Origin: a bacterium
Lineage (GTDB): Bacteria; Myxococcota_A; UBA9160; UBA6930
DNA: 44,387 bases
Assembly: GCA_024226235.1 (NCBI GenBank)
Contig: JAAELW010000204.1
Span: forward strand, 1-44,387
Direction of reading: 5' to 3'
Part shown: positions 25,635 to 33,621 of the stretch, piece after piece
Layout: every line of letters starts with the position of its first letter
How positions within the stretch are numbered: position 1 is the first letter of the stretch
Position numbers and translations under genes: made by a program
The notes under the pieces: model-generated
The model's database searches: none
What the model was told of the DNA's origin: nothing
What the model saw: only the letters and a program-made list of their open reading frames with translations

Positions 25635-26593
25635 CGCGGCGCTCGCAGGTCTGGAGCTTCTCGTCCGGGTCCGAGAAGAGCATCGACGTGCTCGGGCTTG
25701 GTGAGATCTCCCTCGACCAGGTGGCACGGCTTCCGCACTTTCCGGGCTGGGCGAGCAAGCTCGAGATGACCTCGTGGGAGGAGCATCCGGGCGGGCAGAT
25801 GGCTACCGCATTGCTCACCTGCGCACGGCTCGGGCTGCGAACACGACTGCTCGGGGGTGTCGGGGACGACGCAGCCGGGCGCCTTGCGCTGGCTCCACTG
25901 CGCGACGCAGGTGTGGCGGTGGACGGCGTGCGCGTCCGCCCTGGCATCCGCAGCCGGGGCGCAATGATCCTGGTCGACGAACAGAGTGGCGAACGAACGG
26001 TCCTCTGGCACAGGATGGCGGAGCTGGCTCTCTCGGCCGACGAAGTCGAGAGCGCAGAGATCCAATGCGCCCGGCTGCTGATGGTGGATGCAAGCGATCT
26101 CGAGCGCTCCGCCTGGGCAGCTTCCAAGGCGCGCGAGCTCGGCGTACCGGTGATCGTCGATGTCGACGGCATGGATCCGGATCCATCGGCCTTGCTGGCT
26201 TCCGCGGACTTTCCAATCGTGCCCGAGAGCTTTGCCGATGCTCTCGGCGGGGTCGACGCGGCTCTTGCCGATCTGGTTCGCCGCGGTGCGCGGCTGCCGG
26301 TGGTCACGCGGGGGGAACACGGTGCGGTCGGGCTGTGGCAGGGCAAGCGGCTCGAGGCCCCGGCCCGAGCCGTCCAGGTGCTCGATACGACTGGCGCGGG
26401 CGATGTCTTCCACGGCACCTTCGCCTGGGGGCTGCTCGCCGGGCAGAGCCCGGCTGGGCTCCTCGAAGTGGCCAATGCCGCTGCCGGGATGAGCTGCCGC
26501 GCCCAAGGGGCCCAGGGCGGAATCCCTTCGACTTACGCTCTGGAGGACTTTCTCGCAGCGGCCGATCGACCGATGGAGGGCACCGGGAGGTGA
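25631..26593 (+). CDS. PfkB-family carbohydrate kinase
   Basis: A 320-residue ribokinase-like kinase starting at GTG 25631, which overlaps the SLT stop codon. Motif 1 region: HPGGQMATALLTCARLG (usual GGxxxN; the Asn is Ala/Met here), then LLGGVGDDAAG. Motif 2: DTTGAGDVFHGTFAWGLLAG with the catalytic base Asp258 (the DTxGAGD motif starts at 252). It phosphorylates a sugar or nucleoside-type alcohol with ATP; the substrate is not readable. It is coupled to a wall-degrading enzyme, so a recovered-sugar substrate is an attractive but unproven idea. The TGA stop (26591-26593) lies inside the Shine-Dalgarno of the next gene. Confidence 0.93.
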   Translation: MTRRSQVWSFSSGSEKSIDVLGLGEISLDQVARLPHFPGWASKLEMTSWEEHPGGQMATALLTCARLGLRTRLLGGVGDDAAGRLALAPLRDAGVAVDGVRVRPGIRSRGAMILVDEQSGERTVLWHRMAELALSADEVESAEIQCARLLMVDASDLERSAWAASKARELGVPVIVDVDGMDPDPSALLASADFPIVPESFADALGGVDAALADLVRRGARLPVVTRGEHGAVGLWQGKRLEAPARAVQVLDTTGAGDVFHGTFAWGLLAGQSPAGLLEVANAAAGMSCRAQGAQGGIPSTYALEDFLAAADRPMEGTGR

Positions 26594-26595
26594 TC
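26586..26595 (+). promoter_or_regulatory. Extended Shine-Dalgarno overlapping the PfkB stop codon
   Basis: GGAGGTGATC matches ten bases of the complement to the conserved bacterial 16S rRNA 3' end. It lies with 9 bases between GGAGG and the ATG at 26600, and contains the PfkB TGA. This implies coupled termination-reinitiation and strong loading of the small membrane protein gene. Confidence 0.75.
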
Positions 26596-26599
26596 CACC

Positions 26600-27016
26600 A
26601 TGCTCGAAGCCAAGAAGAACACCGGGAACGCGCTGCCGTTCTTGCTACTGGCCGTGCTGCTGCTGGCCGGCGGCGGATTCAACTACAGGCGGAACCTGCA
26701 AGCCGAGCCCCCGCGGCCCTACCACAGCTACGGAGACGCCGAGCTCGCCCAGCTGATCGAAGCCTATGAGGGGGATGTCAGCGAGCGCGGCTCTTCCATG
26801 GCGCCGGCCACTACCGGGAAACACGGCTCGGGGGGCCCGCTTCTCCAGGACAAGGTCGACGCGTTCGAGGCCGCTCAGCGCAGGGGCAATGCCCACCGGG
26901 GCGAGATGTCAGAGCTTGCCGGGCAGGAGGGCATCCTTCGCGAGCTCCTCGAGGAGAAACTGAAACGCTCCGAGTCGCCGGTATCCATGCACATCAGGCG
27001 CTTGACGGCGATCTAG
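26600..27016 (+). CDS. Small single-span membrane protein, unknown function
   Basis: A 138-residue protein. Residues about 11-30 form one transmembrane helix (ALPFLLLAVLLLAGGGFNY), preceded by a basic start (MLEAKKNTG), so the C-terminal part is likely periplasmic. The rest is polar and helical (DAELAQLIEAYEGD; EGILRELLEEKLKRSE). No family is recognised. It has a very strong ribosome-binding site overlapping the PfkB stop, so it is the last gene of the SLT-PfkB unit. Confidence 0.78.
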   Translation: MLEAKKNTGNALPFLLLAVLLLAGGGFNYRRNLQAEPPRPYHSYGDAELAQLIEAYEGDVSERGSSMAPATTGKHGSGGPLLQDKVDAFEAAQRRGNAHRGEMSELAGQEGILRELLEEKLKRSESPVSMHIRRLTAI

Positions 27017-27074
27017 TCGCCAAGAGCCATCTGAGCGGCCCCCTCCGTACCGAGGCCACTCTGCCCCGCGGCCC

Positions 27075-27854
27075 TCAGTCGTCGTCGACACTCGAAGGCT
27101 CGATGATTCCGCCACCGAGCTTGCCGATGTCGATCTCGGCCGCGGTATCGTCTTCCTCTTCGAAGCGCTGCTCGCGCGAGTCTTCCTCGTCGAGCAGGCG
27201 CGACATCGGTTGCGCAGCCGGCCGCTTGCGCCGCGGCGGAGGGCTGGCGGCGGCGGCAGCAGCAGCGGCGACCTCCCTGGGGCGCTTCTTCTGGTTGGCT
27301 TCGCACTTCGGGCAGATCGGATCATCCTTGCCCAGATCGTAGAATTTCGCAGCGCAGCCGTAGCAGACCCACTTGTAGCCAAGCCCGGGCTTGGGCTCGG
27401 GGCTGGCAGGCTCGGCCGGCGCGAACTCGCTCTTGCGTCTGCGCTCCCCCTTCTTCCTCTTCTTCGCGGGCCCAGCTGCCTTCTTCTTCGCGGGCGCCGA
27501 GGCCTTCCGGGTCGAAGTGGCCGGGGCCGAAGCCACCGCCTTCTTGGAAGCCGCAGCCTTCTGGGCCGCCGGGCGGGCCGCCTTCTTGGTGGCCCCCTTC
27601 GCCGCGGGCTTCTTGGCTACCGCCTTCTTCGTCGCCTTCCTGGGCGCGGCCTTCTTTGCCGTCGTCTTCCTGGCCGAAGCTTTCTTCGCTGCCGGCTTCT
27701 TCTGCGCGGCCTTCTTCGCGACCGGTTTCTTTGCTGCAGCCTTCTTCGCAGCCGGCCTCTTCGCGGCCGGCTTCTTTGCCGCAGGCTTCTTCGCGGCCTT
27801 CTGGGTGGGTTTCTTGGCCGTCGTCTTCTTCGTGGCCTTCCGGGCCGGGCTCAT
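27075..27854 (-). CDS. Histone-H1-like tail fused to FYDLN-type zinc ribbon
   Basis: A 259-residue protein in three parts. Residues 1-140 are a Lys/Ala/Pro tail of imperfect AAKKPA-type pentads, like the C-terminal tails of eukaryotic H1 and of bacterial H1-like nucleoid proteins. Residues about 158-188 are a FYDLN acid-type zinc ribbon: [19 protein letters not shown] then ICPKC, with Cys164, Cys167, Cys181 and Cys184. Residues 190-259 are poly-Ala/Pro then acidic ([21 protein letters not shown]). The FYDLN family (TIGR02300) is normally a small protein of zinc ribbon plus acidic tail, so the basic tail is an addition. DNA or RNA binding through the tail is inferred. It starts at ATG 27854 and is divergent from the pilus operon. 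Confidence 0.9.
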   Translation of the reverse strand: MSPARKATKKTTAKKPTQKAAKKPAAKKPAAKRPAAKKAAAKKPVAKKAAQKKPAAKKASARKTTAKKAAPRKATKKAVAKKPAAKGATKKAARPAAQKAAASKKAVASAPATSTRKASAPAKKKAAGPAKKRKKGERRRKSEFAPAEPASPEPKPGLGYKWVCYGCAAKFYDLGKDDPICPKCEANQKKRPREVAAAAAAAASPPPRRKRPAAQPMSRLLDEEDSREQRFEEEDDTAAEIDIGKLGGGIIEPSSVDDD

Positions 27855-28391
27855 AGTGGGCCTCCGACTGCGGTGGAATGATCGGATTCACTCGTGGTGT
27901 ATGGAATCGCCCTCGGATGACAGGCGATGGTCGGAAAGCTCGAAATGTCACTCGGCCAGCAGCCCGAATGGCCTCGGAGCGAGCGCACACTCAGCCGCCC
28001 CAAAGCCGAGAGGCTTCGTTCTTCATCGTCAGGCACTGCGGGCCAGTCTTCCGTCGCGATATGTGCGAGCAGCGATCGATCTCCCGATCCGTCGGCTCGC
28101 CCCGAGGGAGGAAACTCTGGGCGACGGGGGGCGATGTGCCTATAGCGCAGTGGCCGCGTCTCGCCAATGTTTGGGGGAAGTCTGATCCCCCGGGGGCGCG
28201 GTGGTGAGCCGGGGACGTCTCGACGCTGTTCCCCATTGAACTCGTGGGCTTGGATATTCCGCTCGCAGCGGCCCACCCCTCAACTCGGACCTGCACACCG
28301 CCGAAGAGCCCTTCCAGTGGGAGTGGATCACTCCCGTCGACAAGGGAATGGCTGCCCTCAATGGGGCAGTTCGCCACCGCAGGGGAGGGTT
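27855..28391. other. Divergent spacer before the pilus operon, 537 bases
   Basis: This lies between the H1-FYDLN gene (minus) and the pilus operon (plus). No convincing gene is seen; short open frames in it lack codon bias and family motifs. It contains palindromes: GGGGGA/TCCCCC (28173-28178 with 28186-28191) overlapping CCCCCGGGGG (28187-28196), and GGGAGTG-GAT-CACTCCC (28319-28335), which is 56 bases before the mshI start. None is followed by a T-run. No c-di-GMP riboswitch core or sigma-54 -24/-12 pair was recognised. It probably holds the operon promoter and an untranslated leader. Confidence 0.5.
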
Positions 28392-30017
28392 GTGGCACTC
28401 GCATCGCTCTGGAAAAGGGGAGAGCAGCGCGCAGTTGGGCGTGTCGGTCTCGCATGGGGCCACGGTCAACTGGCGCTCGTGCACCTGGTGGATGCTGCGG
28501 ACGCCCAGGCAGGCCCTGGCTCGTCTGCGCACGAATCGCCGACGGGCCGCAGCTTGTCGGCTTGCGCGGTGCTTCCGGACGACGCCGATGCGCTGCGGAG
28601 TTGGGTCCAGCACCAGGGTCTGGTGGGAGCTCACTGCACTCTCGTGCCCGCGGACGAGGACTGCGTGCTTCGGGTCGTCGATGCCCCGGAAGTGCCCGAG
28701 GAGGAGCAACGCGAATCTGCGCGCTGGCTCGTCCAGGATCTCCTGGACTTCCCGGCCGAGGAGGCCTGGGTCGACCTGCTCGAGATTCCGGTCGACGAAG
28801 GCTGGACCCGTGCTCGAAAGATCATCGTCGCTGCTGGACGCGGAGACGGGTTGCGGCAGCGCGTCGACCAGGCACGCCGGGCGGGGTTGGTACCGGTCGG
28901 CTTCGACGTCCGCGAGCGCGCGCTGCTGGCATTGGCCGATCCGGCCCGCGGGCAGGCAGGCGTGGCCGTGCTCGATCTGTGCCCCAAAGCAGGCTTGCTG
29001 GTGGTCGGAGAGCAGGGGGAGCTCCACGTTTCGAGGCGGCTCGGGATCGATTCGAACAGTCTGGGCGATGCCGGTGCGATGGACTGGAGCGAGAACGACG
29101 ACTTGACGGCTCCGGGCGCAATGGGCGAGGAGGCCGCTCCGGCCTTCGAGAGCCTGCTGCTCGAACTGCAGCGATCACTGGACTACGTCGAGAGCGAGTT
29201 CGGCCGAAGCCCGATCCGCCGGATCGTGGTGGGCCCCGCAGAGAACGAGCTCTCCGCGATCGGCCCATACCTCGAGCAGAATCTCCGACTCCAGGTTGAA
29301 TTCCTCGACCTGACACGACTATTTCCGGGTGAAGCATCCCCCAATGCAGCCGAACAGGCGCAGGCGCTTGCGGCCGCGGGAGGGGCTCTCGGCCCGGGCA
29401 ACCTGTTCACCGAGGAGCTGGCACCCAAGCAAGAGGCGTATGCCGGGCCGAACCTTCGATCCCTGGCCCAGATGTCGTTGGCCGTAGCCGTCTTCGGCTT
29501 GTTCCAGTTCGGCATGGACCAGTTGCAGGCACAAAGCCTGCGTGGCGAGCTGGCCCTACTCGGGACCCAACAGGAGGCCACCCAGGTGAGGTTGAAGGAT
29601 CTCACCTCCCAGATCGCGCGTGCGGAGGCGGATCCGGCCCAGCAGGCCCGCGTGAGTGCGCTCGATTCCCAACGCCGTGCCCAGGCGACCCTACTGCAGC
29701 AGCTCGAAGGCGACGGCGGACCCGGACGGCCCTTCGCAGGCCTGTTGGCCGCGCTGGCCGAACGCCCCGTCGAAGGCTTGTGGCTCACGCGTATTCGGCT
29801 CCGGGATGAAGGTCGAGCACTCACGCTCGAGGGCTCGGCTCTGGGTCCTGAGCTGATGCCGCTTCTGCTCGCACGGCTCAAGGCGGAGCCCGCTTTCGAT
29901 GGCATGAGCTTCGAGAGCGTACGGATCGAACGCCCCGAAGACGGTCCCGGCCACATCGAGTTCACGCTCGAAACCGCTCCCCCCGACGAGAGCGGGACGC
30001 TGGAGGCGCTGCAATGA
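28392..30017 (+). CDS. mshI: MSHA pilus assembly protein MshI-like (PilM/PilN-type)
   Basis: A 541-residue protein from GTG 28392, with AGGGGAGGG just upstream; the longer frame to 28167 gives Arg/Pro-rich non-conserved sequence. Residues about 1-330 have the actin-like layout of PilM/GspL (MALASLWKRGEQRAVGRVGL, VAVLDLCPKAGLLVVGE, SLDYVESEFGRSPIRRIVVG). A transmembrane helix at about 357-375 (AQMSLAVAVFGLFQFGMDQL), a coiled coil (about 378-425) and a PilN-type ferredoxin-like domain (LLAALAERPVEGLWLTRIRL) follow. It forms the inner-membrane alignment complex with MshJ and MshK. First gene of the overlapping pilus operon; its stop overlaps the mshJ start. Confidence 0.84.
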   Translation: MALASLWKRGEQRAVGRVGLAWGHGQLALVHLVDAADAQAGPGSSAHESPTGRSLSACAVLPDDADALRSWVQHQGLVGAHCTLVPADEDCVLRVVDAPEVPEEEQRESARWLVQDLLDFPAEEAWVDLLEIPVDEGWTRARKIIVAAGRGDGLRQRVDQARRAGLVPVGFDVRERALLALADPARGQAGVAVLDLCPKAGLLVVGEQGELHVSRRLGIDSNSLGDAGAMDWSENDDLTAPGAMGEEAAPAFESLLLELQRSLDYVESEFGRSPIRRIVVGPAENELSAIGPYLEQNLRLQVEFLDLTRLFPGEASPNAAEQAQALAAAGGALGPGNLFTEELAPKQEAYAGPNLRSLAQMSLAVAVFGLFQFGMDQLQAQSLRGELALLGTQQEATQVRLKDLTSQIARAEADPAQQARVSALDSQRRAQATLLQQLEGDGGPGRPFAGLLAALAERPVEGLWLTRIRLRDEGRALTLEGSALGPELMPLLLARLKAEPAFDGMSFESVRIERPEDGPGHIEFTLETAPPDESGTLEALQ

Positions 30018-30682
30018 AGCCCGTGGAGCTGAAGGCCAACGCAATCGCCCGCTACGAGGCGCTGTCCCAACGGGAGCGCTGGTTGGTCGCGGTTGCATGT
30101 CTGGCCGCGGTCTACTGCGTGATCTCGTTTGGTTTGATCGATCCGTTGATGCGAGAGCGGGAAGGGCTGCTAGGCCAACTGGAGGCCGCAGCCGACCAAC
30201 TGGGCAAGCTCAATGGAGAGGTCAGTGCGCTCTCGGCTCGCCTGCAGAGCGGTCCGGGTGCACGCCTGAATCGCCAGGAGAAAGAACTCCAGCTGGCACT
30301 CGAGAGGCTCGAGGAGAAGCTCGCTGAGCGGCAGACCCGCCTGGTTTCGCCTGCCGAAGCGGCGCGGGTCCTCGAGGAGTTACTGGCCGCGGAGCGCGAA
30401 CTCAGGTTGGTACGGCTGGAAACCGCCGAACCCAAACCGGTAGGAGCCGAGGATCTGGAGCCCGGGGCCGCGTCCGGCCGGCCAGCCCTCTACCGGCACG
30501 ACATCGTGCTCGAGACGGAGGGCAGGTATTTCGCAGCCCTGCGGTATCTGCAGGCACTGGAAACCGGAGGCAGCGGCGTCCGACTGGATCAGCTCGACTA
30601 CCAGGTGACGACCCATCCGGACGCTCGGGTGGTGCTGCGGCTGTTCACTCTGAGCTTCGAGAAGGAGTGGATCGGTGTCTGA
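30014..30682 (+). CDS. mshJ: MSHA pilus assembly protein MshJ-like (PilO-type)
   Basis: A 222-residue protein. A short cytosolic start is followed by one transmembrane helix at about 24-43 (RWLVAVACLAAVYCVISFGL), a Glu/Leu/Gln-rich coiled coil (about 48-115: LLGQLEAAADQLGKLNGEVS and on) and a ferredoxin-like domain. This is the layout of PilO/MshJ, which pairs with PilN/MshI. The ATG overlaps the mshI stop (ATGA), and the end overlaps mshK by 8 bases. Assignment rests on architecture and order, since sequence conservation in this family is low. Confidence 0.84.
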   Translation: MKPVELKANAIARYEALSQRERWLVAVACLAAVYCVISFGLIDPLMREREGLLGQLEAAADQLGKLNGEVSALSARLQSGPGARLNRQEKELQLALERLEEKLAERQTRLVSPAEAARVLEELLAAERELRLVRLETAEPKPVGAEDLEPGAASGRPALYRHDIVLETEGRYFAALRYLQALETGGSGVRLDQLDYQVTTHPDARVVLRLFTLSFEKEWIGV

Positions 30683-31040
30683 CGTTCGCGGAGCCACACG
30701 GATCCTGATCCTCGTGCTCTTCGGGCTCACCGGAGGAGCGGGAGCGGAGACCCAGATCGATCCCACGCGACCCCCGATCGTGGAAGCGGGCCCGAACGCG
30801 ATCGGTGCGAACCCCTCGGAGCGACGGCTCACGTCGATCGTGACGCGGGGGACACAGAGGTTCGCCGTCGTCGACGGGCAGACGCTCCGGGTCGGAGATC
30901 GCATCGGAGGGCTTCGCGTCATGGCAATAGAAACCGCGGCCGTGCACGTCGCAGAACCGGACGGCGAGGGCCAGCAGATCTGGGCCCTCTACCGGACACC
31001 CGCAGTCAAGCAGGCTTCCAGTGAGGAGAACGCTCGATGA
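30675..31040 (+). CDS. mshK: MSHA pilus assembly protein MshK-like (PilP/GspC-type)
   Basis: A 121-residue exported protein starting at GTG 30675 inside the end of mshJ, with AAGGAG upstream. A signal peptide (about 1-24, ending GGAGAET) leads to the typical DPTRPP motif and a small beta domain (LTSIVTRGTQRFAVVDGQTL, VGDRIGGLRVMAIETAAVHV), the HR-like domain of PilP/GspC/MshK that contacts the secretin. Its stop overlaps the mshL start (ATGA). Order and motif make the call likely. Confidence 0.82.
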   Translation: MSDVRGATRILILVLFGLTGGAGAETQIDPTRPPIVEAGPNAIGANPSERRLTSIVTRGTQRFAVVDGQTLRVGDRIGGLRVMAIETAAVHVAEPDGEGQQIWALYRTPAVKQASSEENAR

Positions 31041-32731
31041 GATTTCTAACGCCCCAACGGCTGTTGGCAGGCGTTCTGGCCTGCGGGCTGGCCTGCGCTT
31101 CGCCACCGCAGCCGGCACCCACCGTCCAGCCTGACACTTCTCGGGGCCGGTTCGCCGAGCGGCTGCCACCGGACGTCCAGGATGCGCTCCTCCCCGATCT
31201 CGCAACAGAAGACCCGTCCCCGATCGCCCCGGAGGCGCGCTTCGACGTGAGTGTCGTCGATGCCCCGGCCGGCGAGTTCTTCGCCTCGCTGGTCGAAGGG
31301 ACCCCGTTCAACATGGTCATCGACCCGAAGGTGTCCGGACGGATCTCTCTCTCGCTGAAGAGCGTGACGCTCCGCGAGGTTCTCGAAGCCACCCGCGATG
31401 CCTACGGCTATGCCTACCGGACGACACCCTATGGCTTCCATGTGATGCCGGGCGGCCTGAGCAGCCGTGTCTTCACCATCGACTACCTGAACATCGAGCG
31501 CTTTGGCACGTCGCTTACGCGGGTCAGTTCCGGACAGGTCAGCGAGACCGGATCCGCAAGCGGCGACACCGAGGATGGCACCAGCTCGGACGGCGATGGG
31601 GTCGTGTCGGGCAGCATGCTCGACACACGCACTCGTGCGGATTTCTGGACAGAGCTGATCGAAGCCCTGAACCAGCTGCTCGGAGGTCGGGAGGGCCGCT
31701 CGGTGGTCCCGTCACCCCAGGCGGGTCTCGTGGTCGTCCGCGCCAACCCGGCCGAACTCCGCGAAGTGGAAGCCTTCCTGACGACCGTCGAACGCAGCCT
31801 CCACCGCCAGGTGATCCTCGAAGCCAAGATCCTGGAGGTCGAGCTGAACGACGAGTTCAGGGCCGGTGTGAACTGGGCCCAGCTCATCACGCATAATGAC
31901 GCCCGCTACGTGTTCGGACCCACCGGGATGGGCGATCTGCCCGACTCGACGGTGTCGGACATTGCGGCGGGAACCGGTGTCCTGAATCCGGACCTCGATC
32001 TCCCGATCGACGACATCCTCGGCACGTTGGATTTCGGGGGCGCCTTCACGATCGCGGCCGCGGCCAACCACTTCCTCGCGTTCATCCAGCTGCTCGAGAC
32101 CCAGGGCAGGGTGCACATCCTTTCGAGCCCGCGGATCTCGACGGTCAACAACCAGAAGGCCGTGATCAAGGTCGGCAACGACGAGTTCTTCGTCACCGAT
32201 GTATCCAGTACGACCGTCACCGGGACGGCGACCACGACGACCCCGGACATCGAGCTGACGCCGTTCTTCTCGGGCATCGCCCTCGACGTCACACCGCAGA
32301 TCAGCGAGAACGACGATGTCATCCTGCATATCCATCCATCGGTCAGCAAGATCGTCGATCAGACGAAGACCGTGACCGTCGGGGGAGAAATCCAGTCGCT
32401 TCCGCTGGCCTTCAGCACGATTCGCGAATCCGACACGGTGGTGCGGGCGCGGAGCGGCGAACTCGTGGTGATCGGCGGTCTGATGGAGGACATCGAAACC
32501 GACGACACCGCCGGCCTACCGATCGCCTCGCGGATTCCGATGCTGGGCCGCGCATTCCGGCAGGAAGCAGATAGCCGCCGCAAGGTCGAGCTGGTGATCT
32601 TGTTGCGCCCGACCGTGGTCAAGCACGGCACCTGGGGCACGATGCTCGAAGACACCCGGGAGAGACTCGGCAGCATGAGCGACGGGGCCGACCAGTTGTT
32701 GCCTTCCGAAGGCTATTTCCGGGCACCGTAG
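31037..32731 (+). CDS. mshL: MSHA secretin MshL (outer-membrane pilus pore)
   Basis: A 564-residue secretin. An N-terminal lipoprotein signal with Cys in LACGLACAS suggests self-piloting to the outer membrane. An STN/N0-like domain (about 70-140: FDVSVVDAPAGEFFASLVEG, ISLSLKSVTLREVLEATRDA) and a Ser/Gly-rich linker follow. Then come an N1 domain (about 225-275: VRANPAELREVEAFLTTVE, RQVILEAKILEVELND) and the secretin barrel (about 300-540), with LSSPRISTVNNQKAVIKVG and the family end motif IPMLGRAF then VELVILLRPTVV. Position between mshK and mshM separates it from PilQ and GspD. The start overlaps mshK. Confidence 0.94.
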   Translation: MRFLTPQRLLAGVLACGLACASPPQPAPTVQPDTSRGRFAERLPPDVQDALLPDLATEDPSPIAPEARFDVSVVDAPAGEFFASLVEGTPFNMVIDPKVSGRISLSLKSVTLREVLEATRDAYGYAYRTTPYGFHVMPGGLSSRVFTIDYLNIERFGTSLTRVSSGQVSETGSASGDTEDGTSSDGDGVVSGSMLDTRTRADFWTELIEALNQLLGGREGRSVVPSPQAGLVVVRANPAELREVEAFLTTVERSLHRQVILEAKILEVELNDEFRAGVNWAQLITHNDARYVFGPTGMGDLPDSTVSDIAAGTGVLNPDLDLPIDDILGTLDFGGAFTIAAAANHFLAFIQLLETQGRVHILSSPRISTVNNQKAVIKVGNDEFFVTDVSSTTVTGTATTTTPDIELTPFFSGIALDVTPQISENDDVILHIHPSVSKIVDQTKTVTVGGEIQSLPLAFSTIRESDTVVRARSGELVVIGGLMEDIETDDTAGLPIASRIPMLGRAFRQEADSRRKVELVILLRPTVVKHGTWGTMLEDTRERLGSMSDGADQLLPSEGYFRAP

Positions 32732-32751
32732 ACGGGGAGGAGCACGCCGCA

Positions 32752-33621
32752 ATGTATCTCGACCACTTCCAGCTGCGCTGCGCGCCGTTCGGGCTCACTC
32801 CAGACCCGTCGTTCCTGGTGAATCTCCCGACGCACCACGAAGCGATGAACGTGGTGCGCTTCGCGGTCGGGAGCGGCGAGGGTTTCGCGAAGATCACCGG
32901 CGAGGTCGGCACGGGCAAGACGCTGCTCTGCAGGCACCTGCTGGCGGAACTGCCGGATGCATTCGTCACGGCCTACTTGCCGGACCCCATGCTCTCACCG
33001 CTGGGCGTGCGAAAAGCAGTAGCGCAAGAGCTCGGTGTGCCGTTCCCGCGAGGCCTCGATGCCCATGAGCTGTTGCAGTACATCCGCGAGGCATTGATCG
33101 ACATCCACCGGGAAGGTCGCAGTGCCTTGCTGATCGTCGACGAAGCGCAGACGCTCTCCGATGCAGGTCTCGAATCGATCCGTCTGCTCACCAATCTGGA
33201 GACCCGGCGCCGCAAGCTGCTGCAGGTAATGCTCGTCGGTCAGCCGGAGCTGGATGCCCGCTTGCTCTCGCCGGAGCTGCGTCAGCTCGCTCAGCGCATC
33301 ACGTTTTCCCATGTGCTGCGCCGGATGCAGCGACGCGAGGTACGGGAGTACATCGACCAGCGTCTAGCCGCAGCGGGACGCCCGGATGGCGACATCTTTA
33401 GCGGCCGCGCGGTTTCGACCATCCACCGTGCAAGCGCCGGAATCGCTCGGCTCGTGAACGTGCTGTGCCACAAGGCCATGCTGGCGGCCTACGGGCGCGG
33501 TGAGGCGAGGGTCAGCGGCCGGAGCGCCCGACGGGCCGTGGCTGATTCCCCTCCCGCAACCAGGATGCCCCCGATCTCCCGAGCCCGCGAGCTGCCGCGC
33601 TGGGAGGGAACCCACTTATGA
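32752..33621 (+). CDS. mshM: ExeA-type AAA ATPase MshM
   Basis: A 289-residue ATPase beginning MYLDHFQLRCAPFGLTPDPS, the canonical N-terminus of the ExeA/MshM family. It has Walker A GEVGTGKT (50-57), Walker B LLIVDEAQ (Asp130/Glu131), sensor-type LVGQPELDARL, and QRITFSHVLRRM near the end. ExeA helps place the secretin through peptidoglycan, and MshM is taken to act likewise. It lacks the C-terminal peptidoglycan-binding domain of full ExeA, as is normal for MshM. GGAGGAG lies 9 bases before the ATG. The stop overlaps the mshN start. Confidence 0.94.
   Translation: MYLDHFQLRCAPFGLTPDPSFLVNLPTHHEAMNVVRFAVGSGEGFAKITGEVGTGKTLLCRHLLAELPDAFVTAYLPDPMLSPLGVRKAVAQELGVPFPRGLDAHELLQYIREALIDIHREGRSALLIVDEAQTLSDAGLESIRLLTNLETRRRKLLQVMLVGQPELDARLLSPELRQLAQRITFSHVLRRMQRREVREYIDQRLAAAGRPDGDIFSGRAVSTIHRASAGIARLVNVLCHKAMLAAYGRGEARVSGRSARRAVADSPPATRMPPISRARELPRWEGTHL

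Noticed and set aside
27075-27854. CRISPR or simple DNA repeat array
   Set aside because: Repetition is at codon level (AAG/GCC/CCG) in an open frame, without equal repeats and unique spacers. No CRISPR-like array exists in the window.
27391-28185. Hydrophobic Phe/Ala/Gly-repeat plus-strand frame (membrane-protein look)
   Set aside because: It is the complement of the Lys/Ala repeats of the H1-like tail; the apparent repeats are a by-product.
27855-28391. c-di-GMP riboswitch in the pilus leader
   Set aside because: Looked for the conserved GEMM core and tetraloop-receptor pattern and did not find it.
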